Below are positions 30,217-38,695 of a stretch of 64,000 nt of DNA, one piece after another. Location: contig JAUFOR010000008.1 of assembly GCA_040285745.1 (NCBI GenBank), positions 868,001-932,000 of the forward strand. The letters run 5' to 3'. Source of the stretch: Barthelona sp. PCE (taxonomy: Eukaryota > Metamonada: BaSk clade). Each line of letters starts with the position of its first letter. Positions within the stretch are counted from its first letter, which is position 1. The notes beneath the pieces were generated by a model. That model was not told the DNA's origin and made no database searches. It worked only from the letters and a program-made list of their open reading frames with translations. A program made the translations under genes and the position numbers.

Positions 30217-31746
30217 ATGGTATTGCACGAATTGGGAGGAAAAATTACAGGGGCCTTAAGGAAACTAAAGCTTAAATCTAGCGTCGATCAGGAGGTCTTA
30301 GATGAAGTAATTACAGAGATCTGCGACGCTCTTCTTGAGGCGGATGTTGCACGTAACTTAGTTCTAGACCTCAAGATCAAAGTACGTTCTGCTGTGAACA
30401 TTGAAGATTTAGCTTCAGGTATGAACCCGCATAGAGTTGTACAGACTGCTGTGATCGAGCAACTGACCGAGCTGATGGATCCAGGCGTTGAGCCGGTGAA
30501 ATTACGTAAGGGTCGCACTCAGGTGGTTATGTTTGTTGGTCTCCAGGGTTCTGGTAAGACAACAACGTGCGCAAAGTACGCAAACTACTACATGAAACAG
30601 AAGTGGAAGGTTGCAGTTGTATGTGCGGATACTTTCCGTGCAGGTGCTTTTGATCAGGTCAAGCAGAACTGTACCGCTATTCATTGTCCTTTCTATGGTT
30701 CATACACCGAGGCCGATCCCGTAAAGATCGCCAGCGAGGGTGTGGACATGTTCAGAAGAGAGAACTACGAGTTGATCATTGTTGATACGTCGGGTCGTCA
30801 CAAACAGGAGACTGCTCTTTTCAACGAAATGCAGGAAATCTATAACGCAGTTAGACCAGACGAGACAGTGTTTGTTATGGATGCACTTATCGGTCAGGCT
30901 GCGTACACACAGGCTATTGCTTTCAAAGACGCTGTACCAGTCGGTTCTGTCATCATGACGAAAATGGATGGTGGCTCAAAGGGTGGTGGTGCCATTTCAG
31001 CTGTTGCTGCGACGAAAGCCCCCATTATATTCTTTGGTGATGGTGAAGGCTTTGATTCTCTTGAAGAGTTCAACGTCCACTCATTCATCTCTTCCCTTTT
31101 AGGTTATGGTAACCCAGAGGCACTGAAGCGTGTGCTTTTGAACGCAAACATTGATGAGGAGCAGACAAAGCAAATGATTACTACCCTCACAAGAGGTGAG
31201 TTCACGTTGCGAGATATGCGTCAACAATGGTCTATGCTTGATCAGCTCGGCCCAATGAGCAAGATCGCAGAAATGCTGCCGGTGGGCCCTCTACAGGACA
31301 TGTTTGGTAATGAACAGATGAAGCGTCGTATGCTTGCTATGCTCAACGCCATGTCCGACATTGAACTGGATAATCCACAAATATTCAAAACAGAGCGTCG
31401 TCGTATCAGACGCGTTGCCATTGGATCTGGCTCACGCGACGAAGACGTTGAGGCTCTCCTTATTAACTACAAACAAGTTGAGCCCTTCTTTAAGAACATG
31501 GGTAAGTCAGGTCTTGGTGATGTCATGAACATGATGCAATCAGGTGGCAGAGTCGACCAAGGTATGATGATGAACATGATGAACCAGATGATGAGTGGAA
31601 AGGGCATGAAGGGCATGAAGGGTGCTCAGATGAATCAGATGCAGAACATGATGAGGCAAATGATGGCCGGTGGTGGTATTCCAGCCGGTATGAAGGGTAT
31701 GCCTGGTATGGGTAATATAGGTAACCTTATGAATATGATGAAGTAA
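30217..31746 (+). CDS. SRP54: Signal recognition particle GTPase SRP54
   Basis: 509 aa, full length, ATG 30217. N domain (residues 1-95), G domain with P-loop G-L-Q-G-S-G-K-T-T (about 108-116), insertion-box D-T-F-R-A-G-A-F-D-Q-V (about 146), D-T-S-G-R (about 190) and T-K-M-D-G (about 248). The M domain starts about 325. The last 80 residues are strikingly Met- and Gly-rich (M-M-N-M-M-N-Q-M-M-type), forming the groove that binds signal sequences and SRP RNA. It directs ribosomes to the ER membrane. No intron. GC and C-ending codons are higher than in most neighbours, consistent with strong expression. Confidence 0.97.
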   Translation: MVLHELGGKITGALRKLKLKSSVDQEVLDEVITEICDALLEADVARNLVLDLKIKVRSAVNIEDLASGMNPHRVVQTAVIEQLTELMDPGVEPVKLRKGRTQVVMFVGLQGSGKTTTCAKYANYYMKQKWKVAVVCADTFRAGAFDQVKQNCTAIHCPFYGSYTEADPVKIASEGVDMFRRENYELIIVDTSGRHKQETALFNEMQEIYNAVRPDETVFVMDALIGQAAYTQAIAFKDAVPVGSVIMTKMDGGSKGGGAISAVAATKAPIIFFGDGEGFDSLEEFNVHSFISSLLGYGNPEALKRVLLNANIDEEQTKQMITTLTRGEFTLRDMRQQWSMLDQLGPMSKIAEMLPVGPLQDMFGNEQMKRRMLAMLNAMSDIELDNPQIFKTERRRIRRVAIGSGSRDEDVEALLINYKQVEPFFKNMGKSGLGDVMNMMQSGGRVDQGMMMNMMNQMMSGKGMKGMKGAQMNQMQNMMRQMMAGGGIPAGMKGMPGMGNIGNLMNMMK

Positions 31747-31886
31747 ATAGCACAGTATTGTTTTTATTGACAATGCACTACAAAAGCACACAAAAAACCT
31801 CTTATCGATATTCACAAACGTTATCAGTATCTGACTGTCATCCATTCTTGCCTTGCTTGGTGTCTAAATTCTAATCAAGCACTGAA

Positions 31887-32486
31887 TTACCCTCCAGAAT
31901 GTTGTGTACAACAAAAATGCTTGCCTGAATGCGGATTCGTATATCGGGCAGCTGCCGAACACATGTGGCACTTATGTAAGGCAGGTTGCTTCTTATTGAG
32001 CTCACCATTTGTGAAGTAAGTTGTACCCATTGGAGTTGTAATTACCATAACCTCGCTGTCAACTTTCAACTCACATGCGCCACTGAGAATGCGTTCTTCA
32101 TGCTTGCGTGTCTTTGCTGCCTTCTTACGCAAAATTTTTTCAATGATTCGCTCACGTTCCAAAACTTGTTTTTTCCTCATAACAATTTTTCGTTTCTGTG
32201 CTTTTATACGGCGTGCAGCTCTCTCCTCATCAGTCACTACCTTCTTGACCGTTATCTCATCTGTAAACGTAACTTTAGTTGCAGCTCTTGTTTTTCGACG
32301 CATTGTTTGTTCTGTTCGAATTTTCTCAAGCAGTTGAATGTCATTCAGTTCATCATCTTCAGTGGCAAAAAGCCTTGTTACGGATTTATCCTTCTTTCGT
32401 GCGTTTGTAGCCCGTCTGTAGCTCTCAGCTTCATCTTCGTAATCCCACTCATCGTCAGGAACGTATTCCTCGTCAGATGATGACAT
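31887..32486 (-). CDS. INO80 complex subunit B-like (PAPA-1/IES2) protein
   Basis: 199 aa, ATG 32486. An acidic N-terminus (S-S-S-D-E-E-Y-V-P-D-D-E-W-D-Y) is followed by a basic helix T-D-E-E-R-A-A-R-R-I-K-A-Q-K-R-K (about 88-103) running into E-R-I-I-E-K-I-L-R-K-K, matching the PAPA-1 consensus of INO80B/Ies2. A C-terminal C-x2-C...Y-x-x-P-x-S-G-K-H-F-C-C-x2-H segment could be a degenerate HIT-type zinc finger, as in INO80B. Ies2 stimulates nucleosome sliding by INO80, whose RuvBL1 ring subunit is also in this window. The Y-T-N-P-H-S-G element also recalls the YL1 C-terminal domain, an alternative reading. Confidence 0.5.
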   Translation of the reverse strand: MSSSDEEYVPDDEWDYEDEAESYRRATNARKKDKSVTRLFATEDDELNDIQLLEKIRTEQTMRRKTRAATKVTFTDEITVKKVVTDEERAARRIKAQKRKIVMRKKQVLERERIIEKILRKKAAKTRKHEERILSGACELKVDSEVMVITTPMGTTYFTNGELNKKQPALHKCHMCSAAARYTNPHSGKHFCCTQHSGG

Positions 32487-32778
32487 TTATATTAAAAATA
32501 TAGGTTAAAAGGTATGGAAAGCGAAAACATTTTTAACCCCGATTGTGCTTGAACTATCTTATATTTGAATGGGTGATCGGCCCCTTCAAGGTTATCTTTC
32601 GCTATGTAGGTAAAAAAATATAAATTATGAGGAGTAACTGGAAAAAATGAATTGCAGGGTGTTTTCACGTATTCTATATGATAATTAATAGCTTTCAGTA
32701 CAGCGAAACACAGCATTTAACGCTCATAGATTCAGAACTGGATATATAGAACGTGTTTCTACTTACCTTTTCCATTCC

Positions 32779-34118
32779 ATGGTTGTGTCAGTATTTTTTG
32801 TTTTCACTCGTCGGGGAGAGATTATCTCGTACAAAAACTTCGATTCTGCTGTGAGGTATGTTCATAACAAAATAGATAAACAATGTTTTTTCTGACATTT
32901 AGTCGTACAGAAGTTTCAGAGTACAAGGCAAGCCTTATTGCTTCGAAAATCATCGATACACCCATCACACTTCAACCAGGAGGCACATCATATATCCACA
33001 AGCAACACAATGACGTTTACTGCTGTCTAGGGGGAAAAGGGGACATGGATATCGCACTGTCTTTTGAGTACCTTAATTCCCTCATCAAGATCTTTGAAGA
33101 CATTTTTGGGAAATTGTGTGAAGATAGTCTAAAGGATAATTTCACCAGTTACATGTTGCTTTTAGAAGAGACATGTGAGTTCGGTGTTGTGCAACAGACG
33201 AATCCCAGCATGCTTGCTGAAATTCTGGGTATTAGTGCAAACCAGCATCAAACAGAGAGTGATCTGAATGCAATCGCAATTCAAGCCACTGGTCAGATAT
33301 CATGGCGCCCCCGTGGAATCGAGCACGATCTTAACACCATATTCCTTGATATTATTGAGGAATGCAATATCTTGGTATCACAAACTGGTGAAATTTTGAA
33401 CAGTGAAATCACAGGAGCAATTGAGGCAAATAGTGTCCTCTCTGGTATGCCCGATTGCCGTCTCGGTCTTAACGATCAAATGTGGCTCAAATCAATGCGT
33501 TCTGCTGCTGCGACGGATTCTACACGTCCTGTTTTCGATCAGTGGTCATTCCACCAATGTGTTCGTCTTTCGGAGCTCGAGAGCGAGCGTGCTATCTGTT
33601 TTATTCCTCCGGATGGCGAGTTTACTCTTATGAACTATCGTGTTAACGCTAATGAATTCTTACCATTTAAGGTCAGTCCGCTTATCAACCAGGTTGGCTC
33701 AAAGTACGAGTACAGAGTAACTATAGAGTCTGACTTTTCAAACATTAACGCTGAAGCACGACAAGTAATTGTTAAGATTCCTGTACCTCACAATGCTGCT
33801 TCTGCTGACATATCTGTATCACAAGGTGGAGGTAAAGCTCGTTTTGAACCTGAAAATGGTGGTATGGTATGGCGTATTCTTGCGTTCGAGAACAGTAAGT
33901 CTTTTGTGCTTACAGCATTGGTACATTGTTTAGGAAGTGGTAATCAGAAAGTTTGGGATCGTCCTCCCATCTCTGTCGAGTTTATTTTACCTGGTGAGGC
34001 TGCAAGTGGGTTACACGTTGAATACCTTAAGGTTGTAAGTAGCGAAGACGATGAAGCTCAAAAGAAGGCGAGGTATATCACAAAGGCTAGTGAGAATCAG
34101 TACCTTATTCGACTGTAA
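32779..34118 (+). CDS. Adaptor protein complex medium (mu) subunit, two exons
   Basis: Exons 32779..32855 and 32903..34118 give 430 aa. The 47-bp intron has donor GTATGT and ends CTGACATTTAG; joining gives Y-K-N-F-D-S-A-V-S-R-T-E-V. The N-terminal longin-type domain (residues 1-140) opens V-V-S-V-F-F-V-F-T-R-R-G-E-I-I-S-Y-K, and the mu homology domain from about 175 contains cargo-binding strands such as W-S-F-H-Q-C-V-R-L and the closing Y-L-I-R-L. Mu subunits read YxxPhi sorting signals on vesicle cargo. The G-E-I-I-S-Y-K-N-F start and the ending suggest AP-4 mu rather than AP-1/2, but paralogue choice needs phylogeny. Confidence 0.85.
32856..32902 (+). other. Intron of the AP-mu gene (47 bp)
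   Basis: GTATGT donor, CTGACATTTAG acceptor region; phase fits exactly between a Ser codon's second and third bases. Confidence 0.92.
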
Positions 34119-34241
34119 ATAATAGAGCGTGATTATCAATTATTATTTATTTCTTTCTGACAGCGTTAATTGAAGGACCTGCTTACGCTTATGATATGAT
34201 AGAAAATGCTGATTGAACTTGAATATGTAACAACATGTTGC

Positions 34242-34895
34242 TCAAGTCCAAGCACTTCGTACAGCAACATTAGAAATGACTTCGACATCACTGAAGAGTC
34301 CTTCATCCTCATCCTCGATCTCATCCTCGGACTCAATTTCACTGTCTTCGTAATAATCGTCCTCAACCTTGACGGGTTCTGAAACTTCCATTTTCATCTC
34401 AATGTCCTTGTGTGCGTTGAAGAACTCTAGAGCAGTGACACCACCGCCATCGACTTCCTCAGGTACGACGAAATTAACAGAATCATGTGCGAGTTGCTTG
34501 CGAATCTCGTTAGAATTGCGTACGTATCCAATATGATTGCTCGAATCGTCTTCAAAGAAGCTTGAGAAACCCATGATAAAGGTTTCTATACACCAACCAC
34601 CAGGACTGTAACCATCGGAAACGTGATAGTTAGTGAAAGATGTACAGATCTTTGTGTTCGTTTCAAAACGTCCGCTGGGGGTGTACATCATGATATCGCA
34701 TGCATCAAAAGGATATTTGGGACCCAAAATGAGTTCACCACAATAATATCCTTCTTCGTAAACAGTTTGTGTGGGGCCTTTTAAGCAAAACATAAATCTT
34801 CTAAGGCCTGTTCCGATTGGGACAACGACATAAAGTTCGCTTTGTCTTGCAAGCATAAGCTCACGCATAATTCGATTGGTTCTAATATTGTCCAT
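34242..34895 (-). CDS. UBC6/UBE2J-type ubiquitin-conjugating enzyme with acidic tail
   Basis: 217 aa, ATG 34895. The UBC fold spans about residues 1-125. The active-site Cys is C84 in T-N-T-K-I-C-T-S-F. The usual HPN is replaced by T-P-S-G-R-F, and G-G-W-C-I-E-T-F-I-M-G-F follows the cysteine; both are traits of the ERAD-linked UBC6/UBE2J family. Unlike those enzymes it has no C-terminal membrane anchor. Instead it ends in a long acidic tail (E-D-D-Y-Y-E-D-S-E-I-E-S-E-D-E), as in CDC34-type E2s. It probably charges ubiquitin onto substrates in the cytosol. Confidence 0.82.
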   Translation of the reverse strand: MDNIRTNRIMRELMLARQSELYVVVPIGTGLRRFMFCLKGPTQTVYEEGYYCGELILGPKYPFDACDIMMYTPSGRFETNTKICTSFTNYHVSDGYSPGGWCIETFIMGFSSFFEDDSSNHIGYVRNSNEIRKQLAHDSVNFVVPEEVDGGGVTALEFFNAHKDIEMKMEVSEPVKVEDDYYEDSEIESEDEIEDEDEGLFSDVEVISNVAVRSAWT

Positions 34896-35013
34896 TGTAA
34901 AAAAGTTAAAGAAAAGAGTTAATTTGTGTTAAAGGGTAAATGAATAAGTAGAAGTTATATAAAATAACTTAAAAAAGGTTTTGAATAAACGAAAAAAAAC
35001 GAATCCTAGTTTA

Positions 35014-35187
35014 CTATACCTTATCATAGCTCCATTGATGTTGAGTCACCAATTTCGGTTTTTTGGGCCGTGTGTTAACTTTGTATATCGAATAGAGCAT
35101 GTAAACAATTTGGGCCAACAGCAGGCTAACGATTGTAATAACCTTTTTGGATAGCTTAACTTGTTGCAGCGTGGTAGAATGATGCAT
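35014..35187 (-). CDS. 57-residue single-pass membrane protein
   Basis: 57 aa from ATG 35187. One membrane helix (residues about 15-38, V-I-T-I-V-S-L-L-L-A-Q-I-V-Y-M-L-Y) has a basic start (K-L-S-K-K) and a basic, Pro-rich end (R-P-K-K-P-K). Support for a real gene is the clear helix and a CCCCTTTCA element on the same strand 34 bp upstream, the usual local start signal. Size and topology resemble small ER or organelle complex subunits, but no family is recognised. Confidence 0.5.
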   Translation of the reverse strand: MHHSTTLQQVKLSKKVITIVSLLLAQIVYMLYSIYKVNTRPKKPKLVTQHQWSYDKV

Positions 35188-35488
35188 AGTTACCACATGG
35201 CAACTATTAATTTATCAGAATGAAAGGGGAATTACTCTTATTTCGTTTTTCTCAATTTACATTCATTTAGCGTAATGACAACTGAAAAACATAACATTAT
35301 ACATTTATAACGGAAATTTAGTATTTAATTGTATATTATACAGGATTTTGAAGACCTGGGTTGTAGATGATTTAGTAATTCTTTTTTTTACGAATGTCTA
35401 ACATTTTAGTGATGATAACTGTTCTTATTAGGTACTGTACTAGTATAAAAATCATGTTTAATTTACTTTTTGCTAATATTTCCTTTTC
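35188..35488. other. Divergent spacer between the mini membrane protein and DBP8
   Basis: About 300 bp, very AT-rich. It carries CCCCTTTCA (minus strand, 35229-35221) for the left gene and CCTTTTCA for DBP8. Nothing else seen. Confidence 0.45.
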
Positions 35489-35489
35489 A
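35482..35489 (+). promoter_or_regulatory. CCTTTTCA initiator-like element overlapping the DBP8 ATG
   Basis: The final A of CCTTTTCA is the A of the ATG. If it is the transcription start, the mRNA has no leader at all; otherwise transcription starts within the pyrimidines. Confidence 0.45.
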
Positions 35490-36733
35490 TGCCAGAATTA
35501 ACAGACACGAAGTTCAGTGAACTGGGGCTTGCAAACTGCATCATAAAAAACACAAGCGCCGTCGAGTTTAAGTTCGCAACACCTGTTCAGGCTGAGATCA
35601 TTCCAAAAATCCTTGATAACAAGACTGTTATTGGAAATGCACAGACGGGCAGCGGGAAGACAGCCGCTTTCGCACTCCCTATCATTCACCACCTCATTCA
35701 AGATGCTTACGGCATTTTTGCCTTAGTTATCCTTCCAACACGCGAGTTAGCACAACAGGTGTATGAGCAATTTGAGGCATTCGGGGCTGCTATGGGCATT
35801 TCGATCAATCTTATCATTGGAGGATCTGATCGATCACGTCAAAAAACTCAACTCATGACCCGACCCGAAATTGTAATTTGCACAATTGGAAGACTACTGG
35901 AACTCATTGAAGACATCGATGTCAAACGTTCCTTCCGTCGTATGCGGTATTTAGTGCTTGATGAGGCAGATTTTTTATTTGAGAATCAGTTTGATCAGCT
36001 CAATGAGTTGTTAAACTTTTTACCAAAGAACAGGCAGGATAGGGCATCTTACCAAACGCTCTTATTCACTGCAACAATGACTCCAGCAATGGAATCACTC
36101 ACAGAAAAGGTTGATGCTGTATATCGTGATAATGTTGATAACAAGGTTGTTGATAATATTAAGCAACAGTATATTCTGGTCCCTAACGCACTGAAAGAGG
36201 TAAAACTGCTGCAGATGGCGACGGATCTGCAAGAGAAGAAGCAATCTGCAATCATCTTTGTTAATCACATACCAACATGTGAAATGATTGCCAGGCTTCT
36301 GCGTGAATTTGATATTGCAGCAGTATCATTACATTCGTCTCTGACACAATCTGAGCGCTTTGATAACCTCCGTATGTTTAAGAGCATGAGTCATCGTATA
36401 CTGGTTGCCACGGATGTTGCGTCAAGAGGTATAGATATTCCAGACGTTGATAGAGTAATTCACTTCCACGTCCCGTTTTCAACCGAGACATACATTCACC
36501 GTTGTGGTCGTTGTGCACGTGGCATGTTCCGTGAAGGTGAATCCTTGCTTGTAGTCGGGCAGCGTGAGATTGATCGATTCGAAGGTATTGAAGCGGGTCT
36601 TGGGATTGAAATCGAGGGCACAGAGTATACTGATAAGGAGAGACAAGCGGACGCTGACGAGACTGGTAAGGTTATTCGTGTACGTAGATTGATTCAACTT
36701 GATTTGGAAAACGAAGGATACTACGATAAGTAA
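35489..36733 (+). CDS. DBP8: DEAD-box RNA helicase, DBP8/DDX49 type
   Basis: 414 aa, ATG 35489. Motifs in order: Q motif F-A-T-P-V-Q; I A-Q-T-G-S-G-K-T (about 51); Ia P-T-R-E-L-A; II D-E-A-D (about 157); III T-A-T (usual S-A-T, about 194); V A-T-D-V-A-S-R-G-I-D-I-P (about 308); VI H-R-C-G-R-C-A-R (about 336, usual HRxGRxxR). The segment D-A-Y-G-I-F-A-L-V-I-L-P-T-R-E-L-A is typical of DDX49/Dbp8, an early 40S ribosome-assembly helicase stimulated by Esf2. Short flanks suit this subfamily. Sits with other ribosome-biogenesis genes in the window but not in a cluster. Confidence 0.85.
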   Translation: MPELTDTKFSELGLANCIIKNTSAVEFKFATPVQAEIIPKILDNKTVIGNAQTGSGKTAAFALPIIHHLIQDAYGIFALVILPTRELAQQVYEQFEAFGAAMGISINLIIGGSDRSRQKTQLMTRPEIVICTIGRLLELIEDIDVKRSFRRMRYLVLDEADFLFENQFDQLNELLNFLPKNRQDRASYQTLLFTATMTPAMESLTEKVDAVYRDNVDNKVVDNIKQQYILVPNALKEVKLLQMATDLQEKKQSAIIFVNHIPTCEMIARLLREFDIAAVSLHSSLTQSERFDNLRMFKSMSHRILVATDVASRGIDIPDVDRVIHFHVPFSTETYIHRCGRCARGMFREGESLLVVGQREIDRFEGIEAGLGIEIEGTEYTDKERQADADETGKVIRVRRLIQLDLENEGYYDK

Positions 36734-36745
36734 GTAGCATATGAT

Positions 36746-38527
36746 TTATTGGTCAAGAGCCTCGAGCTCAGCCTTCTTCAAACTTAGCTTTTCTTCAAGC
36801 TGGGCTATCTCTTTTATCAGTATCTCTCTTTTGCTTAATTGATTTTGCTGAATGACATAAGGATTCTGTCCATTGATTACCTTTGACCAAAGCTTGTATT
36901 TTTGATACAACGGTCTGAGCGGTTCCTTATCCTGTCTAGTAGCTTTTCTACCATACTGTCGTTCGATTGTTTCATCAAACTTGCGAAGTTCACCCTTCAA
37001 AAAGTTCTTTGCTTCAGTAACCTGTTCCTTTGTCATCTTTGTAACATCGTCAACAATATCATGTGAGGACATGAAGTTGGACAATCGCATATTAATATCT
37101 TCAACAGTATTTGTTTGTGATTGTGTGCTTAATGGAAGAGAGCCATCATCGTAAAGCTTCTTACGGTCGATATAGCCACGCCATGCCTTTTGAATAAATA
37201 CCGCAGCCACATTGCGGTGAATTTTTTGGAGATTAAAGTATTCTGCCACTTTGGCTCTAATTGGATCCCTTGCTGTACCAGTTGGTCTCTCATTGTGCTC
37301 GAGATAGTATTGGTTTTCAAATGAATGTATCTCTTTCTTTAATGACAACAAAGTAGTACCAACCATTTTCATATCATAACGTTGCATGACATCACCAGAG
37401 ATACTAACCCATTGGTTTTTCGAGTCGACTTTACGAGCCTGTCTTGCAGTATTTGGCATTACTTCTGTGGGTACTTCCCTCTTTTTAGTGGGTGTAATGT
37501 TAATGGTTGGAACACGTTTTTTATCTTTCAGCTTCTTAATGTATTCTTCTTTTAAGCGTGATTCTCTCATCGAAACAGCGTTATCAATGGTCTCAGCAAC
37601 AACATCAATGTCATTATCGTGATGTACCATCAGTTTTGGTTGTGAACCATCCAAAAATGATCGAAAAACGTCATCCATTAATGGTATAATCAATTCCTTC
37701 TTTCTCTTGAAACCAGGACTCACCAGTTTCGAAGGCGATATGTCATGGAACGTAGTTTTGACGGGTGTAACGGGCGATTCAATTACAGGATCAGTTGGTG
37801 AGGTAGGAATTGTAGCCTTTTTACCAGTTTCAAAAACACCAGGCGGGCTGGAAATGGGAGCAGATATCTCATCAGCCATGGCAACATTAGTTTCTGGAAG
37901 CATATAAGCAACCTCATTGTTTTCAGGTTGTTGGTTATTTACCGAAACAAACATATTGTCAAACATGAGCAAGTCCTTAACGAGCTGTCCACCGAGCATC
38001 GCGTGCATATACCCACCAGACTCACTTTCTGAGCGTAGAAACCAATCAGAAATGCATTTTGAAATCTGTTCAATTGTCATCATGTTTGTCTGACTATATG
38101 AAGACAGTTCTGTAAAGTAGTCTGTGATGAACTCCAACGTCGCAGCATTGTTGGGTGGGAGAGATGAAAGGAGAACTTGTAAAAACTGAACACGCTTTTC
38201 AGTGTTTGATATTGATAATATTTCAATGAAATCATCATAAACTGCATAAGGAATGAGAGGCTCAGGTAGGCACAGAAAGAAATACCGAAGCATTCCCGCT
38301 AATTCATGAGGGGAGACCACAAAAGAGTTGAAATCAACATCTAATGCGGATTTCTTCATATTCACCCTACGCACAAACATTTCTATCTGAGACTTATTTG
38401 CTGACTCTCGAAAAAGCCCTCTAGTGCTTATTATATCGGGTTTGATTAAACGCGCCACAAGCTTAACAACGATTATCGGTACCCCATCGCTGTTTCTCTC
38501 CAATTCATGGAGATTTACACCAAACAT
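36746..38527 (-). CDS. RhoGAP protein with IQ motif and FAM13-like C-terminus
   Basis: 593 aa from ATG 38527; the frame is open upstream, but CCTTTTTCACT lies immediately before this ATG. RhoGAP domain: residues about 1-190, with arginine finger R40 in G-L-F-R-E-S-A, then L-A-G-M-L-R-Y-F-F-L-C-L-P-E-P-L-I-P matching family box 2. A Ser/Pro linker follows. An IQ motif A-A-V-F-I-Q-K-A-W-R-G-Y (about 445-460) could bind calmodulin or centrin. The C-terminal K-G-E-L-R-K-F-D...G-R-K-A-T-R-Q-D-K-E-P...Y-x-K-Y-K resembles the FAM13 conserved block. It probably switches off a Rho/Rac GTPase. The domain combination looks unusual. Confidence 0.8.
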   Translation of the reverse strand: MFGVNLHELERNSDGVPIIVVKLVARLIKPDIISTRGLFRESANKSQIEMFVRRVNMKKSALDVDFNSFVVSPHELAGMLRYFFLCLPEPLIPYAVYDDFIEILSISNTEKRVQFLQVLLSSLPPNNAATLEFITDYFTELSSYSQTNMMTIEQISKCISDWFLRSESESGGYMHAMLGGQLVKDLLMFDNMFVSVNNQQPENNEVAYMLPETNVAMADEISAPISSPPGVFETGKKATIPTSPTDPVIESPVTPVKTTFHDISPSKLVSPGFKRKKELIIPLMDDVFRSFLDGSQPKLMVHHDNDIDVVAETIDNAVSMRESRLKEEYIKKLKDKKRVPTINITPTKKREVPTEVMPNTARQARKVDSKNQWVSISGDVMQRYDMKMVGTTLLSLKKEIHSFENQYYLEHNERPTGTARDPIRAKVAEYFNLQKIHRNVAAVFIQKAWRGYIDRKKLYDDGSLPLSTQSQTNTVEDINMRLSNFMSSHDIVDDVTKMTKEQVTEAKNFLKGELRKFDETIERQYGRKATRQDKEPLRPLYQKYKLWSKVINGQNPYVIQQNQLSKREILIKEIAQLEEKLSLKKAELEALDQ

Positions 38528-38529
38528 AG

Positions 38530-38538
38530 TGAAAAAGG
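38530..38538 (-). promoter_or_regulatory. CCTTTTTCA initiator-like element of the RhoGAP gene
   Basis: CCTTTTTCA two bases before the chosen ATG; supports this start over upstream in-frame ATGs. Confidence 0.5.
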
Positions 38539-38695
38539 AGATGAAAAGAACAAAACACAAATTTTTAAGTTGAATATTTTTTGTTCGGATTATACTACTT
38601 TTCATTAACGCAGGTAGATCTAACCACCATACAAGTACACATCCGTACACATGATATCATCAAAAATTACACATGGTTATGGAGTGCTGATTTAT

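Noticed and set aside
32883-32902. ATG at 32883 as start of the AP-mu protein
   Set aside because: It lies inside the 47-bp intron. The conserved longin start is in exon 1 at 32779.
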